NCBI RefSeq assembly: GCF_000420345.1
Contig: NZ_ATUT01000003.1
Coordinates: forward strand, 60,360-124,359
From: Faecalicoccus pleomorphus DSM 20574
Lineage (GTDB): Bacteria; Bacillota_I; Bacilli_A; Erysipelotrichales; Erysipelotrichaceae
Direction of reading: 5' to 3'
Length of the DNA: 64,000 nucleotides
In this document: piece after piece, positions 10,184 to 18,956 of the stretch
How the letters are laid out: each line of letters begins with the position of its first letter
Position numbering within the stretch: the stretch's first letter is position 1
The notes under the pieces: generated by a model
What the model was told of the DNA's origin: nothing
Database searches by the model: none
Seen by the model: the letters and a program-made list of their open reading frames with translations, nothing else
Translations under genes and position numbers: made by a program

Positions 10184-11956
10184 TTATTGTACCTCCTTTG
10201 CAACTTTCCATTGAACAGAAGTTTGATAGTCCTGCCACATGTGGCTGAAAACGCCGCCTTTTTCCAGCAGCTCCCGGCTCTTGCCGCTCTCTGTGATCTG
10301 CCCGTCCTCAATGACATAGATTTGGTCTACGCCAGCTACGGTAGAGAGACGATGGGCGATCATAATCACCGTTTTCCCCTGTGACAGCTTGGAAAAGGCT
10401 GCCTGTACGCGAGATTCATTATCCGGGTCGGCAAAGGCGGTGGCCTCGTCTAAAATTACGACAGGCGCATTTTTCAACATCACGCGGGCGATGGCAATCC
10501 GCTGTTGTTCGCCACCGGAAAGGTACACACCTTTTGTCCCTATCACGGTGTCTGCGCCTTGGGGCAGCTTTTCCAGAATATCGTCACACTGGGCATTGTG
10601 GAGGGCAGCCATGATTTCTCCGCGGGTAGCATCCGGTTTGCCCATACGCACATTTTCCAAAATCGAGGCTTTGATTAGGCGGCTATTCTGGAATACAAAA
10701 GAAACTGTATTCATTAGTTCCTCTTTGGCGATGTGCTTCACATCCACGCTACCAATTTTCACCTGCCCGCCTTGCGGGTCAAAAAACCGGCAGATCAGAT
10801 TGGCAAGCGTGGTCTTGCCACCGCCAGAAGGTCCCACAAAAGCTACCGTCTGCCCTGCGGGAATTGAAAGGGAAATATCCTTGATGACCTCGTTTTTTCC
10901 ATCATAACTGAAATGAACATGGTTAAGCTGTACCGAAGCGTCCTCTGGGTGTTCCGGCTGTTTTGGTTCTGCAAGCGGCTTAAGATTCAATACGCTGTCG
11001 ATTCTCTGCAAGGCATCGTCTACAATCATGGCGTTTTCGCTCTGGAACATGATGCGGGTGAGGGTAACGGAGATAATGGGCGTAATGATGATATAGAACA
11101 TGAGATCCAGCAGGAAATCCTTGGTAACGCCGCCTTGGGTAAAAATCAGCGCACCGGCAATCAGCGCGGCAAAGACGCCGTTGATGGCTGCCGTATAGAA
11201 CATCATGGGTGCTCGAAGCTGCTTGGTATAGGCAATCACCCACACCTTATACCTATCAATGGAATCCTTGAATTTTTTGAAGGAGAATATGGTCTGCCCG
11301 AAGGTTTTTACAACGGGAATCCCCCGTACATACTCTACCGCTTCATTGGACATATCATCGAGAGCGTTTTGGTATTCTTTCATTTTTTCCTGCATTTTCT
11401 TTCCGGTCATCGTCATCATAATCAGAAAGCCCAGCACTACCGGCACAAGGCTCAAAAGTCCCAACCGCCAGTCGAACACCAGTAGCAGAACCAAAAGGCC
11501 GCATGGCGTCGCAATGGCATTGGCACGGTCGGGAAGCTGATGCGCCAGATAGGTTTCGGTGGCGGCGCTGGATTCATTGACGATCTTGCGCAGCCTGCCG
11601 CTGCCGAATTGCTCTGCAAACCCCAGCGGCAGCTTTACAATATGCTCCATCGTTTGTAGGCGCAGGTTGGTGGCAATGCGGAACGCCCCTTTGTGGGAAC
11701 ACATCAGAGCGCCTATGTAGACCAACACTGCGATCACTGCGAACAGCACCGCCATCCAGCCGTTACGGGTCAGGTTTTGCGCATGGCTGAAATCCGGCGC
11801 AACTGCCAACACTTCCTGCATGACCTTCCAGATATAGTAGAAAGGCACTAACGCTATGAGGGCGCTGATGGCCGAAAGCACCCAGGAAGCGTAAGTCAGG
11901 TATTTGTGGTTGCCTGCAATCTGTAGCAGGCGTGACAGATTGGATTGTTTTTTCAA
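10184..11956 (-). CDS. ABC half-transporter (permease-ATPase), pair 1 first subunit
   Basis: 590 residues, exporter fold: membrane domain about 15-310, ATPase with GPSGGGKTT, LSGGEQQ, VVILDEATAFADPDNE and IAHRLS. It starts with TTG at 11956, backed by AAAGGAGG 8 nt upstream. The gene ends 1 nt before the start of its partner. Its promoter region carries GTTAG-N6-CTAAC (12030-12045), shared with two other promoters of the element, and the tetR gene lies just upstream on the same strand. Probably the first half of a YbtPQ-like pair; a multidrug exporter remains possible. Confidence 0.92.
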   Translation of the reverse strand: MKKQSNLSRLLQIAGNHKYLTYASWVLSAISALIALVPFYYIWKVMQEVLAVAPDFSHAQNLTRNGWMAVLFAVIAVLVYIGALMCSHKGAFRIATNLRLQTMEHIVKLPLGFAEQFGSGRLRKIVNESSAATETYLAHQLPDRANAIATPCGLLVLLLVFDWRLGLLSLVPVVLGFLIMMTMTGKKMQEKMKEYQNALDDMSNEAVEYVRGIPVVKTFGQTIFSFKKFKDSIDRYKVWVIAYTKQLRAPMMFYTAAINGVFAALIAGALIFTQGGVTKDFLLDLMFYIIITPIISVTLTRIMFQSENAMIVDDALQRIDSVLNLKPLAEPKQPEHPEDASVQLNHVHFSYDGKNEVIKDISLSIPAGQTVAFVGPSGGGKTTLANLICRFFDPQGGQVKIGSVDVKHIAKEELMNTVSFVFQNSRLIKASILENVRMGKPDATRGEIMAALHNAQCDDILEKLPQGADTVIGTKGVYLSGGEQQRIAIARVMLKNAPVVILDEATAFADPDNESRVQAAFSKLSQGKTVIMIAHRLSTVAGVDQIYVIEDGQITESGKSRELLEKGGVFSHMWQDYQTSVQWKVAKEVQ

Positions 11957-12029
11957 AGAAGATTCCTCCTTTTCTTTATTTCATCTATGATAAAGAGAAC
12001 ACAAGCGCGTTCTTCTTATATCCGCATAA

Positions 12030-12045
12030 GTTAGTTATAGCTAAC
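12030..12045. promoter_or_regulatory. operator A, GTTAG-N6-CTAAC, upstream of ABC pair 1
   Basis: Palindromic GTTAG-TTATAG-CTAAC in the 111-bp gap between tetR and the ABC pair. The same arms with the same 6-nt spacing occur at 13265 and 34227. It lies 74-89 nt before the TTG start and overlaps the -35 region of a possible promoter with TATAAG as -10. Confidence 0.6.
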
Positions 12046-12067
12046 CCATGGGCAAAAATTAAGGGCA

Positions 12068-12682
12068 TTACTGCCCCATAATTTTCATCCATCCGGCTGT
12101 ATAGAAAGCCCGCATTTCCTTCACATAATTTTCTGCGTTTTGAAGCGGCATCTCGTGAATCACCAATTCAAAAAAGGTGTGGAACATGCCGGTAATCAGG
12201 ATATGCTCCAGCGCGGGGTCAATCTGGGGAGAAGGCCGCCCAAGCTCCTGCAAGACTTCTTGATAGGCATGGGTTGCCGCTGCCTCAATTTCCACCATTT
12301 CATCAATAAGGCCGGAAAATTTTGTCCCTTCCGAGCAGCAGAGGATGAGCTTACATTCCTCAAGATGTTCATAAGCGTAGTGGAGCATATCAAACATGCA
12401 AGCGCCGGAAATGTCTCCCATAACCTCCGGCTGCTGCTCGTGGGGGAGATCGGCAAATTCCTTCTGCGCTTTTTGAAAACAGCCAAGCAGGTACGCATAA
12501 TGCTCGCCTACCAAAGCCTCGAACAATTCTTCTTTGCTTTTGTAATAGCCATAAAAGGCTCCGGTAGTCATTCCCACGGATTTCACAATATTCCGCAAGG
12601 AAGCGTCTTTGTACCCTTTTTCTAAAAACTCTGCTTTTGCGGCCTGGTGGATACGTTCTAAGGTTGTCAGATTGCCGTCTAT
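12068..12682 (-). CDS. TetR-family repressor with no canonical start codon
   Basis: The HTH is in frame as LERIHQAAKAEFLEKGYKD followed by SLRNIVKSVGMTTGAFYGYY; the C-terminal ligand domain runs to residue 204. The first ATG/GTG/TTG-type start is a TTG at 12598 in mid-HTH, which cannot be the real start. A strong AAGGAGG lies 8 nt before an ATA codon at 12682, in frame, and an in-frame TAA lies just upstream. So translation starts at ATA, or an ATG has been lost by mutation. It probably controls itself and perhaps ABC pair 1: a palindrome sits just downstream of its promoter. Confidence 0.8.
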   Translation of the reverse strand: MDGNLTTLERIHQAAKAEFLEKGYKDASLRNIVKSVGMTTGAFYGYYKSKEELFEALVGEHYAYLLGCFQKAQKEFADLPHEQQPEVMGDISGACMFDMLHYAYEHLEECKLILCCSEGTKFSGLIDEMVEIEAAATHAYQEVLQELGRPSPQIDPALEHILITGMFHTFFELVIHEMPLQNAENYVKEMRAFYTAGWMKIMGQ

Positions 12683-12696
12683 TTTCTTCGCCTCCT

Positions 12697-12711
12697 TATA
12701 ACGCTGTTATA
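12697..12711. promoter_or_regulatory. TetR operator candidate
   Basis: Perfect palindrome TATAAC-GCT-GTTATA between the tetR promoter and its ribosome site, with a further half-site (ATAACAGTG) next to it. Confidence 0.6.
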
Positions 12712-12723
12712 TATCACTGTTAT

Positions 12724-12752
12724 ATTTTATCTCGAGAGGCGGGTTCTGTCAA
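12724..12752 (-). promoter_or_regulatory. tetR promoter
   Basis: On the minus strand TTGACA (12752-12747), 17-nt spacer, TAAAAT (12729-12724). The operator candidate lies immediately downstream, consistent with autorepression. Confidence 0.7.
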
Positions 12753-12799
12753 GAGGGAAATTACCCATAGAAGCATTTCAGAGACATTAGAGATAAAAC

Positions 12800-12833
12800 A
12801 AGGTGAGGCAGCGTTTATACACTTCCTCACCTT
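12800..12833 (-). terminator. terminator after the first winged-helix gene
   Basis: Inverted repeat AAGGTGAGG / CCTCACCTT overlapping the stop codon of the gene ending at 12827; on the minus strand it is followed by TGTTTTATC. Confidence 0.5.
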
Positions 12834-13141
12834 TCTATTTTTTCTTCAAACTTATAGCCGATACCGTAGACGCTTTTTACATAGTCCGGCAGATCAGGGG
12901 AAACCCTCAATTTTCTCCGTAGATTGCTTACATGGTTGTTTACCGCTTTCCGTGAATAGTAAGTATAATCTTCTTTCCATACCAGATCCATAAGCATTTC
13001 ATAGGTGAATACTCGTTTTGGATTTAAGATAAGCAAGGAGAAGATTTCAAATTCTTTGACTGTCAGAGGAATCACATTGCCTTGCACCATCACTTTTCTT
13101 TTCGCATATACATTTACCCGCCTTTCCGTGTTATTTTCCAA
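12827..13141 (-). CDS. orphan OmpR/PhoB-type winged-helix protein 1
   Basis: 104 residues consisting almost only of a Trans_reg_C DNA-binding domain (LTVKEFEIFSLLILNPKR ... YGIGYKFE); there is no receiver domain. The start is uncertain: TTG at 13141 is open but has no ribosome site. Its last 75 or so residues are nearly identical to those of the gene at 15000, so the two arose by duplication within the element, and this copy seems to have lost the N-terminal extension. Confidence 0.65.
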   Translation of the reverse strand: MENNTERRVNVYAKRKVMVQGNVIPLTVKEFEIFSLLILNPKRVFTYEMLMDLVWKEDYTYYSRKAVNNHVSNLRRKLRVSPDLPDYVKSVYGIGYKFEEKIER

Positions 13142-13232
13142 ACACAGTTTAGTGTAGCAAAACCGCCTGCGCTTTTGTGACCGAATCCGGCGGTTTTATA
13201 CCCCAATCCGGCAAATCTGTTTTTGAAGCGAC

Positions 13233-13261
13233 TTGATTTTCGTAAGCAGATGTGATATTAT
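13233..13261 (+). promoter_or_regulatory. promoter of the first AraC gene
   Basis: TTGATT (13233-13238), 17-nt spacer, TATTAT (13256-13261). Operator B follows at the expected transcription start. Confidence 0.65.
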
Positions 13262-13264
13262 GTA

Positions 13265-13280
13265 GTTAGTTATTGCTAAC
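13265..13280. promoter_or_regulatory. operator B, GTTAG-N6-CTAAC, at the AraC-1 promoter
   Basis: Perfect arms GTTAG and CTAAC around TTATTG, overlapping the predicted start point of the promoter at 13233-13261, a position suited to repression. Confidence 0.65.
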
Positions 13281-13309
13281 TATTATTTTTGTGAAAGGAG
13301 TTTGGCAGT

Positions 13310-14269
13310 ATGCTTTTACAATGGTCCGCCCCCGAATATATGCCTCACTCTTTTCAGGTTTCCGGCCTTTCGGGTACCGTAGGGCATAAACAAACCGGCA
13401 ACTGCTTTGATCTCACAAAACAGGTTGCCGATGGTTTTGTGGGTATGCAGGAGTTATCCAAAGGACTGTTTTTGGTTCAGTCTGAAATGGCCTTTAAGCG
13501 GGAAACGGAATTGTACGAAGAATATCCAGAGCGCAAGGTCTTTCAGCTTTCCTTCTGTATGAATGGGATCTGCGAATGGGATTATCGCCAAAAGCAAGGC
13601 GAGCACTACCAGCTTTCCCCAACACAGTGCAGTTTGCAATGTGGGACGTTTTCACAGTGCGTAAGCCATTTCGGTTCCGAGCAGCCTTACCATACCTTGA
13701 GCATTTCGCTGGAGGAAGGACGTTTTTCCTCACTGACAGAAGATTTAGAAGCAGCGCATTTAATTCGGCGGGATGATAAGATTTGTACCCATGTATTTTC
13801 CACCACACCGGAGATACGCCTTGTTTTACAGCAGTTGTTGGACTGCCCACCCGAGCGGAAGCTGCGCAAGTTGTATCTGGAAGGAAAGGTTTTAGAACTG
13901 CTGTCTTTGTTTTGTGATGAAGCGATTGGCAAGCAGAAAAATACCAAAGATATTTCCAGAGAAGATTACCGATGCTTGATGAAAGCGAGGGAAATTATCG
14001 ACAATCATTTCCTCCATACTTTGACAATCGCACAGATTGCCGAACAATGTTTTTTGAGCGAAACCAAATTGAAACAGGGGTTCAAAATCTGTTTTAATTG
14101 CACGGTTTATGAATACATCGTGGAAAAACGAATGGAGATGGCCTACCGCCTGCTGCAAAGCGGAAAGTACAAGGTAAAAGACGTGGTATGGATGGTAGGA
14201 TATACCAACGCAAGCCATTTTATCGACGCTTTTAAAAAAAGATATGGCGTTACGCCCGGAGAAATTTAA
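13310..14269 (+). CDS. AraC-family regulator 1 (PchR/YbtA-like)
   Basis: 319 residues. An N-terminal ligand domain (about 1-210) is followed by the double HTH (about 225-319: LTIAQIAEQCFLSETKLKQG, then VKDVVWMVGYTNASHFIDAF and a typical end RYGVTPGEI). Size and pattern fit the PchR/YbtA subgroup that senses siderophores, which agrees with the neighbouring ABC pairs. AAAGGAG precedes the ATG. Its promoter carries operator B. The assignment to siderophore sensing is inference. Confidence 0.88.
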   Translation: MLLQWSAPEYMPHSFQVSGLSGTVGHKQTGNCFDLTKQVADGFVGMQELSKGLFLVQSEMAFKRETELYEEYPERKVFQLSFCMNGICEWDYRQKQGEHYQLSPTQCSLQCGTFSQCVSHFGSEQPYHTLSISLEEGRFSSLTEDLEAAHLIRRDDKICTHVFSTTPEIRLVLQQLLDCPPERKLRKLYLEGKVLELLSLFCDEAIGKQKNTKDISREDYRCLMKAREIIDNHFLHTLTIAQIAEQCFLSETKLKQGFKICFNCTVYEYIVEKRMEMAYRLLQSGKYKVKDVVWMVGYTNASHFIDAFKKRYGVTPGEI

Positions 14270-14346
14270 GTTCCTACTCTGCGGGAAAACTTCGGAGAAT
14301 CGGCACTTGCCAATCTTTCGCATCATGTTAAATTAGGAGAAAAAAT

Positions 14347-14961
14347 ATGTCTTTCTTTCAAAACACCTGCAAACCAAAAGGATTCGCCGGGAAGATCATG
14401 GTCAATATGATGAACACCGGCCATGCCGCACTTGCAGAATGGGGCTTGACGCACATAAAAATCCGCGACGATGATTTCTGTCTGGATATTGGCTGCGGTG
14501 GAGGGGCTAACTTCAAACGCCTTTTGGGAAAAAGTTCAAATGGACACATAACTGGCGTTGACTACTCCGAAGTTAGTGTTCAGAAGTCGAAAAAACTTAA
14601 TCGGGCAGCAATTCAGGAAGGCCGATGCGAAGTTTTGCAAGGCAATGTTATGAATCTGCCGTTTTCAGAAAACACTTTTCACTTGGTAACTGCCTTTGAA
14701 ACAATCTACTTTTGGCCCGGTATTCAAGTTGCTTTTCAGCAAGTATATCGTGTGCTTAAAAATGGAGGAACTTTCCTGATATGCAATGAATCCAATGGGA
14801 AAAATACAAAGGACGAAAAATGGACAGATATAATCCACGGCATGACAATTTATACTTCCGAGCAGATTGAGAAAGAATTGGAAAATGCTGGGTTTTCAAA
14901 AATCGAGGTAGACCAAAACCAAAAAGATTGGCTTTGTTTGGTTTGTAAAAAAGATGATTAA
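14347..14961 (+). CDS. class I SAM-dependent methyltransferase
   Basis: 204 residues with motif I LDIGCGGGANFKRLL (about 51-65), the acidic GVDYSE end of strand 2 and the later NLPFSENTFHLV motif: a UbiE/Methyltransf_11-type fold. Substrate unknown. It follows AraC-1 on the same strand after 77 nt, starts after AGGAG, and ends at a strong bidirectional terminator. Such methyltransferases accompany metal/siderophore ABC clusters, but no role can be assigned here. Confidence 0.85.
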   Translation: MSFFQNTCKPKGFAGKIMVNMMNTGHAALAEWGLTHIKIRDDDFCLDIGCGGGANFKRLLGKSSNGHITGVDYSEVSVQKSKKLNRAAIQEGRCEVLQGNVMNLPFSENTFHLVTAFETIYFWPGIQVAFQQVYRVLKNGGTFLICNESNGKNTKDEKWTDIIHGMTIYTSEQIEKELENAGFSKIEVDQNQKDWLCLVCKKDD

Positions 14962-15000
14962 AAAGGTGCGACAGCATACATACAACGCTGTCGCACCTTT
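14962..15000. terminator. bidirectional terminator
   Basis: Perfect 14-bp stem (AAAGGTGCGACAGC / GCTGTCGCACCTTT) with an 11-nt loop and A- and T-rich flanks, between convergent methyltransferase and winged-helix genes. Confidence 0.85.
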
Positions 15001-15497
15001 CATTTTGCTTCAAACTTATAGCCGATACCGTAGACGCTTTTCACATAGTCTGGCAGGTTAGGAGCGATCTTTAACTTCCTCCGCAGATTGCTCACATGGT
15101 TATTGACTGCTTTGCGGGAATAGTAAGTGTAATCTTCTTCCCATACTAATTCCATAAGCATTTCATAGGTAAATACCCGCTTCGGATTTAAGATAAGCAG
15201 CGAGAAGATTTCAAATTCCTTGACGGTCAATTCTATCGGCTGCTCCCGGATTGTAACAAGTCTTTGCTCTAAACAGAAGTACAAATCTCCAGATCGTGTT
15301 TCTGTTAGGGGATGGTTCAGCCTTTGGGGGATAGAATATTTACCGCGGAAGATGGCCTGATGTGGTAAATAAATCGGGTTAGCATAGTTTGTTTCACTCT
15401 CGAAAACAAACTGCGCAAGTTCCCGCCGTTGCTCTGCGGATAGCAGAGCAAACAACTTTTCTCCAATCTGCCAGCCAGTTTCAGCTAAATCAAGCAC
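15000..15497 (-). CDS. orphan winged-helix protein 2 with a degraded start
   Basis: 165 residues: an unrecognised N-terminal part (about 1-85) and an OmpR/PhoB-type DNA-binding domain (about 90-165, ending YVKSVYGIGYKFE). No receiver domain. The GTG at 15497 lies 18 nt from the strong GGAGG. An ATG at 15511-15509 is ideally spaced but reads only three codons to a stop; one extra A in the AAA run just after it would put that ATG in frame. So the start may carry a recent one-base slip. It follows the DtxR-type gene and may belong to its operon. Confidence 0.75.
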   Translation of the reverse strand: MLDLAETGWQIGEKLFALLSAEQRRELAQFVFESETNYANPIYLPHQAIFRGKYSIPQRLNHPLTETRSGDLYFCLEQRLVTIREQPIELTVKEFEIFSLLILNPKRVFTYEMLMELVWEEDYTYYSRKAVNNHVSNLRRKLKIAPNLPDYVKSVYGIGYKFEAK

Positions 15498-15523
15498 AGC
15501 TAATTTCCCATATCACCACCTCC

Positions 15524-15889
15524 TTAGCCTTCATTAAATGCTTTCTTTAATTTCTGAAAGGATTCCGCACTAACTGCATGTTCAATACTGCAAGCGTCTT
15601 GTTCTGCTATTTTGGGGTCCACACCTGCCGCTATGAGCCGTTCTGTAAAAAAACGATGCTTTTCATAAATCTGTTCGGAAAGCTGCAATCCTGTTTCTGT
15701 TAAGGAAAGTGTACCGTCAGCGTTTTTAACAAGATGGCCGGATTTGGACAATTCCTTGACTGCCCGGCTTACGGAAGGTTTTTTCACTCCTAAATGCTCT
15801 GCAACATCCACGCAGCGGACATAGCCATGACGCTGCTGCATCATTAAGACTGCCTCCAGATAATCCTCCATTGCTGATGTTAAAGCCAT
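15524..15889 (-). CDS. DtxR-family metal-dependent repressor (short)
   Basis: 121 residues: winged HTH (about 1-65) and metal-binding/dimerisation domain; no SH3-like third domain. Metal ligands of the family are visible: Asp9 and Glu12 as in MntR, His78, Glu83, and Cys100-x-x-Glu103-His104, where the Cys resembles iron-type DtxR/IdeR rather than MntR. The ATG at 15889 has GGGAGGTG upstream; the open TTG six codons earlier is not used. It lies 23 nt after the ABC pair-2 gene on the same strand. It is the best candidate to bind the three GTTAG-N6-CTAAC operators, one of which controls its own operon. Confidence 0.88.
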   Translation of the reverse strand: MALTSAMEDYLEAVLMMQQRHGYVRCVDVAEHLGVKKPSVSRAVKELSKSGHLVKNADGTLSLTETGLQLSEQIYEKHRFFTERLIAAGVDPKIAEQDACSIEHAVSAESFQKLKKAFNEG

Positions 15890-15912
15890 AAGCACACCTC
15901 CCTTCAAAATAA

Positions 15913-17646
15913 CTAACCCAGTTTCCAGCCTATGGCCTCCTGTCTGGCCGATACAAAGTCGGCATACAGGCCCTTCTGCCGGATCAGCTCTGCATGAGTG
16001 CCGCGCTGGACAATATGGGCATTGTTTAACACAAGGATTTGGTCGGCGTTCCGAACAGTTTTCAGCCGGTGGGCAATCATGATGATGGTCTTGTTGTGGG
16101 TCAACGCCTCAATAGCCCGTTGCAATTCATCCTCATTCTCCGGGTCAACGCTGCTTGTTGCCTCGTCCAAAATGATGATGGGCGCATTTTTCAGCATGGC
16201 GCGGGCGATGGAAATACGCTGTTTCTCACCGCCGGACAAAGTGCCACCGCCCTCGCCAATCACAGTGTCATAACCCTCCGGCAGAGCGGAAATAAAGTCA
16301 TGGCAGCAAGCCTTTTTCGCCGCCTCAACTACCTGCTCATGGGTGGCGTCCGGGCAGCCAAACTTGATATTGTTCTCAATCGTATCTGCAAAGAGGTACA
16401 CGCTCTGGAACACCATCGAGATATTCTTCATCAGGCTGTCCAGTTTGAAATCCCGTACATCCGTACCGCCTATGGTAATCTTCCCGGCGTTCACATCCCA
16501 AAAGCGGGCAATCAGATTGCACATCGTTGTCTTACCTGCTCCGGAAGGGCCTACAATGGCCGTAGTCGTTTTTTCAGGGATAGAAAAACTAACATGGTCT
16601 AAAATCTTTCGCGTTGAATAGGAAAAATCCACATTATCAAAGACGATGTTTGTGTCCTGCAGCGTAATATCTGTACCCTTTTCGTCCATGACTGGCGTAT
16701 TATCCACAGAATTTGCGGTATCAATCGAAGATGCCAGCATCTGCAACATCGTAATTTGACTACCAGCACTTTCGAGATTGTTGAACACAGTGAAGGAAAG
16801 GACAACAAAAAGGATGCCATACACAAAAGAAAATGCGTTGATCGTATAAAGATAAATGGACAGTATCAGTAAAATCGTGCTAAAAATCCGCACTATAAGC
16901 TGCTGCAGCGCAATGTAAGGAGCTACTGCATAAACCAGCTTCAAATTTCCTTTATTGCTATCCCGAATAGCAGCAGCAATGGATTGGGAACTATCCTTTT
17001 CAAAGCCAAAGGATTTTACCACACCCATGCCTTGGATGTATTCCAAAACAGCTTCTACTAATCCCCGCTGTGCGCTCTGCCTTTTTTCTGCTGTGGAAGT
17101 CGATTTTCGAGTAGCCGCTTCTGTCACCAGCAGGTAGCAGACAACCCCAACCAGAGCGACAAGTCCAAGCTGCCAATTAAAAAGAAGCAGGAACAGAATA
17201 AGAACAACGGAGTTGAAAAATCCGCCGATCATGTTGACCAATGCTACGGGTGCTGAACTTTCTACATCCCCTAATGTCGTGGTTACAATGCCGGTTATCG
17301 TGCCGATATTATTCTTGTTGAAGTAGCCCATCGGGATATAGCGGAGGCGATCACCAATCGAAATACGCTTATCAGCTACCATGCCATATCCTACTACCGT
17401 CTGCTCATTCATGGAAAAGAAGGAGGAGAAAATCCGTCCGGCGATGGAAAGCATCATCATCCCCAGCGACAGCCATACAGAAGTAAGACTGTGGTTATCC
17501 GAAGCCAAAGCGTCTACAATGAAGTAAAGCGCGCCAAACTGAAATGACGCAAAAATACCGTTAAGAAAGGAAAAGAACAATGATTTTTTCAAAAGCCCTT
17601 TCCGATTGCCTGCAAATGCAAATATTTTCTTTAATGTGCCAAGCAT
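15913..17646 (-). CDS. ABC half-transporter, pair 2 second subunit
   Basis: 577 residues: exporter-type membrane domain (about 15-300) and ATPase with GPSGAGKTT, LSGGEKQ, IIILDEATSSVDPENE and IAHRLK. AAGGAGG precedes the ATG. The upstream gene on the same strand (fragment at 17659) is its partner, which the inner element has split. Without the partner this YbtQ-like subunit probably cannot form its heterodimer. Promoter access is also cut: its original operon promoter lies at about 34250, beyond the 11.9 kb insertion. Confidence 0.92.
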   Translation of the reverse strand: MLGTLKKIFAFAGNRKGLLKKSLFFSFLNGIFASFQFGALYFIVDALASDNHSLTSVWLSLGMMMLSIAGRIFSSFFSMNEQTVVGYGMVADKRISIGDRLRYIPMGYFNKNNIGTITGIVTTTLGDVESSAPVALVNMIGGFFNSVVLILFLLLFNWQLGLVALVGVVCYLLVTEAATRKSTSTAEKRQSAQRGLVEAVLEYIQGMGVVKSFGFEKDSSQSIAAAIRDSNKGNLKLVYAVAPYIALQQLIVRIFSTILLILSIYLYTINAFSFVYGILFVVLSFTVFNNLESAGSQITMLQMLASSIDTANSVDNTPVMDEKGTDITLQDTNIVFDNVDFSYSTRKILDHVSFSIPEKTTTAIVGPSGAGKTTMCNLIARFWDVNAGKITIGGTDVRDFKLDSLMKNISMVFQSVYLFADTIENNIKFGCPDATHEQVVEAAKKACCHDFISALPEGYDTVIGEGGGTLSGGEKQRISIARAMLKNAPIIILDEATSSVDPENEDELQRAIEALTHNKTIIMIAHRLKTVRNADQILVLNNAHIVQRGTHAELIRQKGLYADFVSARQEAIGWKLG

Positions 17647-17658
17647 GAAACCACCTCC

Positions 17659-18567
17659 TTACGCTTCATCTCTTGCACCAATGTGCGCCTGCCACATATC
17701 CTTGTAAAGCGGACAATGAGCCAGTAATTGTTCATGGGTGCCTTGTGCTTCAATATTTCCTGCATTGACTACCACAATGTTATCTGCGCCTGTGATTGTA
17801 GAAAGCCTATGGGCAATTACAATCAGTGTCTTTCCGGCAGTTAATGCAGAAATTGCTTTCTGGACGATTGCTTCATTCTCTGGATCAATGAAAGCTGTTG
17901 CCTCGTCTAAAATCACGATGGGAGCGTCTTTCAGCATAGCGCGGGCAATAGCAATTCGCTGGCGTTCACCGCCGGAAAGCTGGGAACCGCTGCTGCCGAC
18001 AATCGTTTCATAACCTTTATCCAGCCCACGAATGAAGCTGTCACAGCCGCTTCGGATTGCTGCTTTTTCTACTTCTTGATCAGATGCGCCAGGTTTTCCC
18101 ATACGGATATTTTCACGGATACTGCGGTTAAACAGGTAGTTGTCCTGGGATACATAGGAAATTTGTTCCGAAAGCTGTGACAACGGAACCTCTGTCAGCT
18201 CATGACCACCCAAAGTAATGCTGCCGCTGGTAACATCCCAATATCCGGCAATTAGTTTTGCAATCGTAGACTTGCCGGAACCGGAAGGCCCCACAAAGGC
18301 GGTTATCGTTCCGGGGCGGATGGAAAGATTTATACCATGCAAAACTTCCTGCTGTTTATCATAAGAAAATGATACATTCTTGAGTTCAATTTCCAAATCG
18401 TCAAACGCAACAGGCCCATTGGCATGATGAAGTTCTTCGGCATTTAAGATGCTGTCGATTTCCTCTGTATTTTTTCCCAGCATAGCCAAAGAGCCGGTGA
18501 AAGAAAAAGCCTCCATGATTGGCCCCACAAGTCCAAGGGAAAAGATAACCGCTGCCATAATGCTCAT
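17659..18567 (-). pseudogene. ABC half-transporter, pair 2 first subunit: 3' fragment
   Basis: Last membrane helix (MAAVIFSLGLVGPIMEAF) and the whole ATPase: GPSGSGKST, LSGGERQ, VILDEATAFIDPENE, IAHRLS. The matching 5' fragment is at 30492-31331. Joining the ATG at 30494-30492 with that at 18567-18565 gives one uninterrupted 581-codon protein reading ...GSLETMSIMAAV. The frame stays open to a TTG at 18588, but those residues come from the element end. Confidence 0.93.
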
Positions 18568-18568
18568 G
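18564..18568. repeat. left junction of the inner element, TCATG
   Basis: TCATG recurs at 30491-30495. Recombination between the two copies restores the ABC gene in frame. The exact crossover base within the five is not resolvable. Confidence 0.85.
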
Positions 18569-18898
18569 TACGGTAAAGAAGCAAGCAACCGAAAACAATA
18601 GATAGACCGCCAGCACTACACTATTCCGAACCAAAGACCAAAAGATAAGCATTTTGAGAAAATCTAAACTTTTGGATTTTCCTACAATGCCGACTACGGC
18701 GGAATCCCTCCCACTCCTTATATATTTCTTTCTGTATACATTGAATTTGTATTTAGTAAAATGCAGACAACACCACGGATCGGCTTTTGGCTGGACAATT
18801 CCAACCAAACACCGCAGCAGACAGTAGAAACCATTCTGAACGTTAGGAAGCCGGTATGATTGTTACATATAAGGGGAAGAAAAATTTCTTTTAGATAC
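18569..18898. other. left end of inner element, no supported gene
   Basis: Two fragments look coding-like without a start or full domain. On the plus strand the frame holding ATG 18761 reads QTTPRIGFWLDNSNQTPQQ and ends at 18868. On the minus strand 18590-18680 reads SLDFLKMLIFWSLVRNSVVL. Both may be remnants of earlier neighbours. Confidence 0.35.
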
Positions 18899-18927
18899 TT
18901 GTTTTCCTAAAACTGATGTGATATAAT
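18899..18927 (+). promoter_or_regulatory. tet(W) promoter
   Basis: TTGTTT (18899-18904), 17-nt spacer, TATAAT (18922-18927) with an extended -10 TG at 18919-18920. Lies 30 nt before the leader peptide. Confidence 0.8.
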
Positions 18928-18956
18928 AATTCAATTCCAGAAAAGGAGTAAAAAAT

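Noticed and set aside
18401..18808. 135-codon minus-strand frame across the inner junction
   Set aside because: It spans the junction in a different frame from the ABC gene, so most of it is out-of-frame ABC sequence; only a short stretch inside the element looks coding-like.
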